Source: Bacillota bacterium
GTDB lineage: Bacteria; Bacillota; Clostridia; Lachnospirales; Lachnospiraceae
Reading direction: 5' to 3'
Assembly: GCA_023387635.1 (NCBI GenBank)
Contig: JAEWHU010000012.1
Location: 1 to 8,736, forward strand
DNA length: 8,736 nt
The translations under genes were made by a program, and so were the position numbers. This document shows positions 5,690-8,736 of the stretch, in pieces. How positions within the stretch are numbered: the first letter of the stretch is position 1; the number at the start of each line of letters is the position of its first letter. The notes beneath the pieces were generated by a model. That model did no database searches. It was not told where the DNA came from and worked only from the letters and a program-made list of their open reading frames with translations.

Positions 5690-6622
5690 ATGATAATAAC
5701 AGTTACATTAAATCCAGCCATGGATAAGACAATTATAATACCAGAATTTAAAATGGGAAATGTAAATAGGGTAGAAACGAAACGAACTGATGTAGGTGGA
5801 AAAGGAATTAATGTATCAAAAGCAATTAAAAAACTTGGTGGAGAGAGTATTGCGCTAGGTATTGTAGGTGGAAATAGTGGATATGATATTATAAATTACC
5901 TAAACATAGAAGAAATTAAGCATGATTTTATTCATGATAAGGTAGAAACAAGGGTTAATATTAAGGTTGTCGATCCCATCAATGGAACTTATACCGACAT
6001 GAATGAACAAGGGGGTCCATATGATAAGACCTCCTATGAAAAGGTAGAAGAGAAGCTTTTTTCTTTGGCAAAAGAAGGGGATATCGTAGTAATATCAGGT
6101 AGTTTACCATATGGTGGGGATGAACATGTATACAGTAAGTGGATACGGGAGTGCAAAAAGAAAGGTGTAAAAACTTTCTTAGATGTGAATGGGGAACTAT
6201 TAAAAATAGCTATTAAGGAACAGCCTTATTTTATAAAACCAAACAATCATGAGCTTCAGGTAATGTGTGGAAAAAAGTTAGAGAATATCACAGATTATAT
6301 TAATGTGTCAAAGGAATTAATTAAAAGTGGTGTTAAAAAAATAGTTGTTTCCCTTGGGGAAAAGGGCGCGTTATATGTAACAGAAGGCAAAATATTATAT
6401 GGACATGGGATTAAGGTAAAGGTTAATAGTACTGTTGGCGCAGGAGATTCTATGGTAGCAGCATTTTCACTTGCAGAAGAGAAGGGGTTAAGTGAAGAGG
6501 AAACTTTTCAATTAGCAATAGCTACTAGTGCTGCTAGCGTTATGTGTAATGGAACCACAGCACCAGACTATAAAGATATTCATAATTTACTTGGTGAAGT
6601 AACCTATGAACGAATGGAATAG
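5690..6622 (+). CDS. fruK: PfkB-family sugar kinase, probable 1-phosphofructokinase
   Basis: This 310-aa cytoplasmic kinase probably phosphorylates fructose 1-phosphate to fructose 1,6-bisphosphate with ATP. It opens MIITVTLNPAMDKT, typical of the FruK/LacC subfamily. PfkB signature 1 is GGKGIN (36-41), which holds substrate-binding glycines. A 'TDMNEQGGP' stretch (102-110) resembles the subfamily's 'T.xNExGP' motif with one extra residue. The ATP/anion-hole motif GAGD ends in the catalytic D253. Tagatose-6-phosphate kinase (LacC) or a broader hexose-phosphate kinase cannot be excluded from sequence alone. The gene stands alone: no fructose PTS permease (fruA) or fruR regulator is adjacent, unlike the classic fru operon. 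No convincing terminator was seen in 6623-6756. Confidence 0.85.
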   Translation: MIITVTLNPAMDKTIIIPEFKMGNVNRVETKRTDVGGKGINVSKAIKKLGGESIALGIVGGNSGYDIINYLNIEEIKHDFIHDKVETRVNIKVVDPINGTYTDMNEQGGPYDKTSYEKVEEKLFSLAKEGDIVVISGSLPYGGDEHVYSKWIRECKKKGVKTFLDVNGELLKIAIKEQPYFIKPNNHELQVMCGKKLENITDYINVSKELIKSGVKKIVVSLGEKGALYVTEGKILYGHGIKVKVNSTVGAGDSMVAAFSLAEEKGLSEEETFQLAIATSAASVMCNGTTAPDYKDIHNLLGEVTYERME

Positions 6623-6746
6623 CAGATAATAGTAGAGATAATTTCTTATTGTAACTTACTATATTTGGAGTTATACTAAAATTAGAAAATATTACCTATT
6701 TGTATTAAATATATGCTTTAGAGGGATTTTTAATAATTCTTATTAT

Positions 6747-6752
6747 GGGGGA
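6747..6752 (+). promoter_or_regulatory. Probable ribosome site that sets the 6757 start
   Basis: GGGGGA lies 4 bases before ATG 6757. An earlier in-frame ATG at 6745 overlaps it, and its nearest SD-like run (AGAGGGA) is about 18 bases away, so 6757 is preferred. Confidence 0.5.
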
Positions 6753-6756
6753 ATTT

Positions 6757-7344
6757 ATGGATATTAGTATACAATTAAAAAGAAAAGTTATATTTATTAT
6801 TATGTTCATTCTTTATGCAACAAGTATTCCTGTTATCATATCCATTATTATGAAGGGGGAATATAGAACATTTAATTTAATTGTAATCATTATAACAGAA
6901 TTACTATCACCGTTCTATATAGCAATATACATAGTAAATTGTATTGAAGAGATTATTCTTACTTACCAATATAAGTACGAAAAATTATATTTAGATGATT
7001 TGGGTAAAGTTTTTTCAAAGATTGGATTTATAGCACTTGTTATAATAGTTGGCATAAAAAATTTCGTGTTATTTTATCTTGTTGATGTATATTTAGGTAC
7101 ATACTTTTGTTTTATGCCCCTATTATTAACTTTGGATTTAAATAGTATTTACATGAATGAAGATGAATTGTATCTTAGAAATAAGAATGTAAGAATTCCA
7201 TTTAAAAATATAATTCACATAAGAAAAGAAAATAGTCAAAGTGCTAAATTAATAGCAATAGAAGGGGAGTATGACATCGCCATTAACGAACCTAATTTAA
7301 AAAGATTACAATCTAAGATAGTTATTCATATGGAGGATGATTAA
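6757..7344 (+). CDS. Uncharacterised membrane protein with a PH-like C-terminal tail
   Basis: I do not recognise this gene. The 195-aa product has hydrophobic segments at about 11-32, 40-62, 89-109 and 114-127. A basic stretch (LKRK) before the first points to a cytoplasmic N-terminus. The last 65 residues are soluble and beta-rich: 'SIYMNEDELYLRNKNVRIPF' (130-149), then 'IIHIRK', then 'AKLIAIEGEYDIAI' (163-176). That alternation of short strands, followed by a helix (about 180-190), resembles bacterial PH-type (bPH/DUF304-like) domains found after membrane helices. This is inference. It follows the kinase by 134 bases without a clear promoter or terminator. Codon use is AT-rich like its neighbours. 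An alternative start at 6745 adds four residues. Confidence 0.75.
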   Translation: MDISIQLKRKVIFIIMFILYATSIPVIISIIMKGEYRTFNLIVIIITELLSPFYIAIYIVNCIEEIILTYQYKYEKLYLDDLGKVFSKIGFIALVIIVGIKNFVLFYLVDVYLGTYFCFMPLLLTLDLNSIYMNEDELYLRNKNVRIPFKNIIHIRKENSQSAKLIAIEGEYDIAINEPNLKRLQSKIVIHMEDD

Positions 7345-7498
7345 TATATTAATTATAATAAATATTATTTTATCAATAATTTGCCACAAATGTAATCTAT
7401 GATTTTATAAAATGATTGTTATTGTAATAATAAAGTAATGATATGTAAAAATTAATTGGTACATACAAAGTAAATAGAATATGACAAATGGTAAACAT

Positions 7499-7505
7499 AG
7501 GAGGA
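7499..7505 (+). promoter_or_regulatory. Ribosome binding site that sets the 7513 start
   Basis: AGGAGGA lies 7 bases before ATG 7513. In-frame GTG codons at 7507 and 7510 are too close to it to be the start. Confidence 0.75.
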
Positions 7506-7512
7506 TGTGGTG

Positions 7513-8607
7513 ATGGAAGGTAATATATTAAATCAAGGAGTTTCTGAACTATATGTAGTAAAAGATATCATTATCGAATTAGAACAGAACAAAGAAAAAA
7601 GAGATACCTTAGAATTAGATGAAAGAAAATTAGAGAAGGTAATTACATTAAAAGAAAAAAATATTAGTGATGAAATTAATAGTACTACGAAAAAAAGAAA
7701 AGAAGAAATTGAAGCTGCATATGATGTACAAGCAGATAAAATTAAATCTAAAATAAAAAAGATACGTAATAAAAAGGAAAAATCAAAATCAAAAAAGATA
7801 TCAGAAAGAATTGAATTAGAAACTGAGGATTTAAAAGCAGAATATAAAGATATTTATCTAAAAGTAAAAGATATTATGAGGGAGAATAAGATTCCTTCTT
7901 TTTGTAATAGTAACTTGTTTTTTTCTTTGTATTTACCAAAAGGTTTTGGAGACTTTTTTAGAATTTTCCTATGTTTATTAATTGCACTTTTTATTTTGCC
8001 ATGCGGAATTTATTTTTTTATTCTTCCTGTAGAGAAAATATTATATTTAGTACTAGTATACGTAGCAATCGTAGTGATTCTATTAGTAATATATATGTTA
8101 ATAGAGAATCACGTGAAAGACAAGCATATTAATGGATTAAAAGAAATCAGAATACTTAGAAATGATTTAAAGAAGAATAAGAAAAAGCAAAATAGAGTTA
8201 TAAAAGGCATTAAAAAGGATAAAGATGAAAGTATATATAAGTTAGAAAACTTTGATGCAGAATTGCAAGAATTAAATAAAGAATTAGAAGACATAAATGA
8301 ACAAAAGAATGATTCGCTAACAGTATTTGATAATACAACTAAATTTGAGATTAGTAACGAAATTAGGTCTAGATATGAAGATGAATTAACAACTTATAAA
8401 TCTGATTTAGAGTATGTAGTAAAAGAACGTAAACAGTTAGAAGAAAGAATAAAAACTACCTCACTAAATATTGCTAACACTTATGAAGTTTATATAGGTA
8501 AAGAATTTATGTCCGTTGAAAAATTAGAAACCTTAGCTATTTTAATGAAAGAAAATGAATTAAGAACTGTTTCAGAAGCTATATCATTATTTAAGAAAGA
8601 TAATTAA
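7513..8607 (+). CDS. Uncharacterised coiled-coil protein with a central membrane hairpin
   Basis: I do not recognise this gene. The 364-aa product is very rich in Lys, Glu and Ile. Residues about 17-118 are a charged, heptad-like helix. Residues 151-171 and 176-197 are hydrophobic and form a two-helix membrane hairpin with a short PVEK turn. Residues about 198-330 are a second long charged coil. The last 35 residues form a small, less charged end (SVEKLETLAILM...TVSEAISLFKK). Both coils are Lys-rich, so both ends probably face the cytoplasm. No enzyme motif or Walker box was found. The layout suggests a scaffold or membrane-organising protein, but that is inference. The 168 bases before it are AT-rich; TTGGTA at about 7456 with TATGAC 18 bases on is only a weak promoter candidate. 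Two terminators follow. Confidence 0.8.
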   Translation: MEGNILNQGVSELYVVKDIIIELEQNKEKRDTLELDERKLEKVITLKEKNISDEINSTTKKRKEEIEAAYDVQADKIKSKIKKIRNKKEKSKSKKISERIELETEDLKAEYKDIYLKVKDIMRENKIPSFCNSNLFFSLYLPKGFGDFFRIFLCLLIALFILPCGIYFFILPVEKILYLVLVYVAIVVILLVIYMLIENHVKDKHINGLKEIRILRNDLKKNKKKQNRVIKGIKKDKDESIYKLENFDAELQELNKELEDINEQKNDSLTVFDNTTKFEISNEIRSRYEDELTTYKSDLEYVVKERKQLEERIKTTSLNIANTYEVYIGKEFMSVEKLETLAILMKENELRTVSEAISLFKKDN

Positions 8608-8615
8608 AAAGAATG

Positions 8616-8668
8616 TCCCAAAACAAGAATCAATTAGTTAATGATTTTGTTTTGGGATTTTGTTTTAC
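8616..8668 (+). terminator. Rho-independent terminator after the coiled-coil gene
   Basis: Arms 8616-8632 and 8642-8657 pair over 16 bp with one bulged G and a 9-base loop. The stem closes on TCCC/GGGA, and the downstream stretch TTTTGTTTT is T-rich. It begins 9 bases after the stop. Confidence 0.85.
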
Positions 8669-8672
8669 TTAT

Positions 8673-8695
8673 AAAGGCCTTAAGTGGCTTTTTTT
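8673..8695 (+). terminator. Second, tandem terminator
   Basis: AAAGGCC (8673-8679) and GGCTTTT (8686-8692) pair over 7 bp with one G-U and a 6-base loop. The T run (8689-8695) follows and overlaps the stem end. It backs up the hairpin just upstream. Confidence 0.65.
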
Positions 8696-8736
8696 AATTT
8701 GTAAAAGCAATAATTCATACCACTACATATAAAATC

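Noticed and set aside
6623..6756. Weak hairpins after the kinase as a terminator
   Set aside because: The stems are four base pairs or shorter and no T run follows.
7402..7413. ATTTTATAAAAT palindrome upstream of the coiled-coil gene
   Set aside because: A 12-bp AT palindrome is expected by chance in such AT-rich sequence, and nothing else marks it as an operator.

Overview
The window looks like a chromosomal core region of a low-GC, anaerobic-type Firmicute. A Clostridia/Lachnospiraceae member, in the style of Clostridium (Lachnoclostridium) phytofermentans, is the best guess. This rests on the strong AT bias, AGGAGG-type ribosome sites, the dnaX-ebfC-recR order and the families present. 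No mobile element, CRISPR array, rRNA or tRNA was seen, and no intergenic gap exceeds 300 bases.

Left part (1-1073). Bases 1-96 hold nothing I can support. A small conserved acidic protein of unknown function (minus strand) stands back to back with a NiaR-type (HTH plus 3H domain) niacin-responsive repressor (plus strand).

Centre left (1074-3812). A textbook sigma-A promoter and a leader hairpin precede dnaX, ebfC (YbaB) and recR. This compact replication/repair operon ends in a perfect 19-bp bidirectional terminator. dnaX carries an in-phase A AAA AAG heptamer just before its C-terminal domain. A -1 shift there would end 17 codons later and give a gamma-like protein, so this is a good candidate for programmed frameshifting.

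Centre right (3813-5431, minus strand). A two-gene unit overlaps by one base (TGATG). The first gene encodes a 426-residue multi-pass membrane protein of the DUF1576 type, built from two homologous halves. The second encodes a 112-residue soluble protein of unknown function that may be a degenerate GHKL-fold protein. The unit converges on recR and shares its terminator.

Right part (5432-8736). A very AT-rich divergent intergenic region leads to a lone PfkB-family sugar-phosphate kinase, probably 1-phosphofructokinase. Two unrecognised membrane proteins follow: one with four hydrophobic segments and a beta-rich, PH-like tail, and one with a coiled coil / two membrane helices / coiled coil layout. 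Two hairpin terminators in tandem close the region.

The most promising undescribed items are the dnaX recoding site, the duplicated membrane protein with its coupled small partner, and the coiled-coil membrane protein. Nothing here points clearly to a defence or mobile system.
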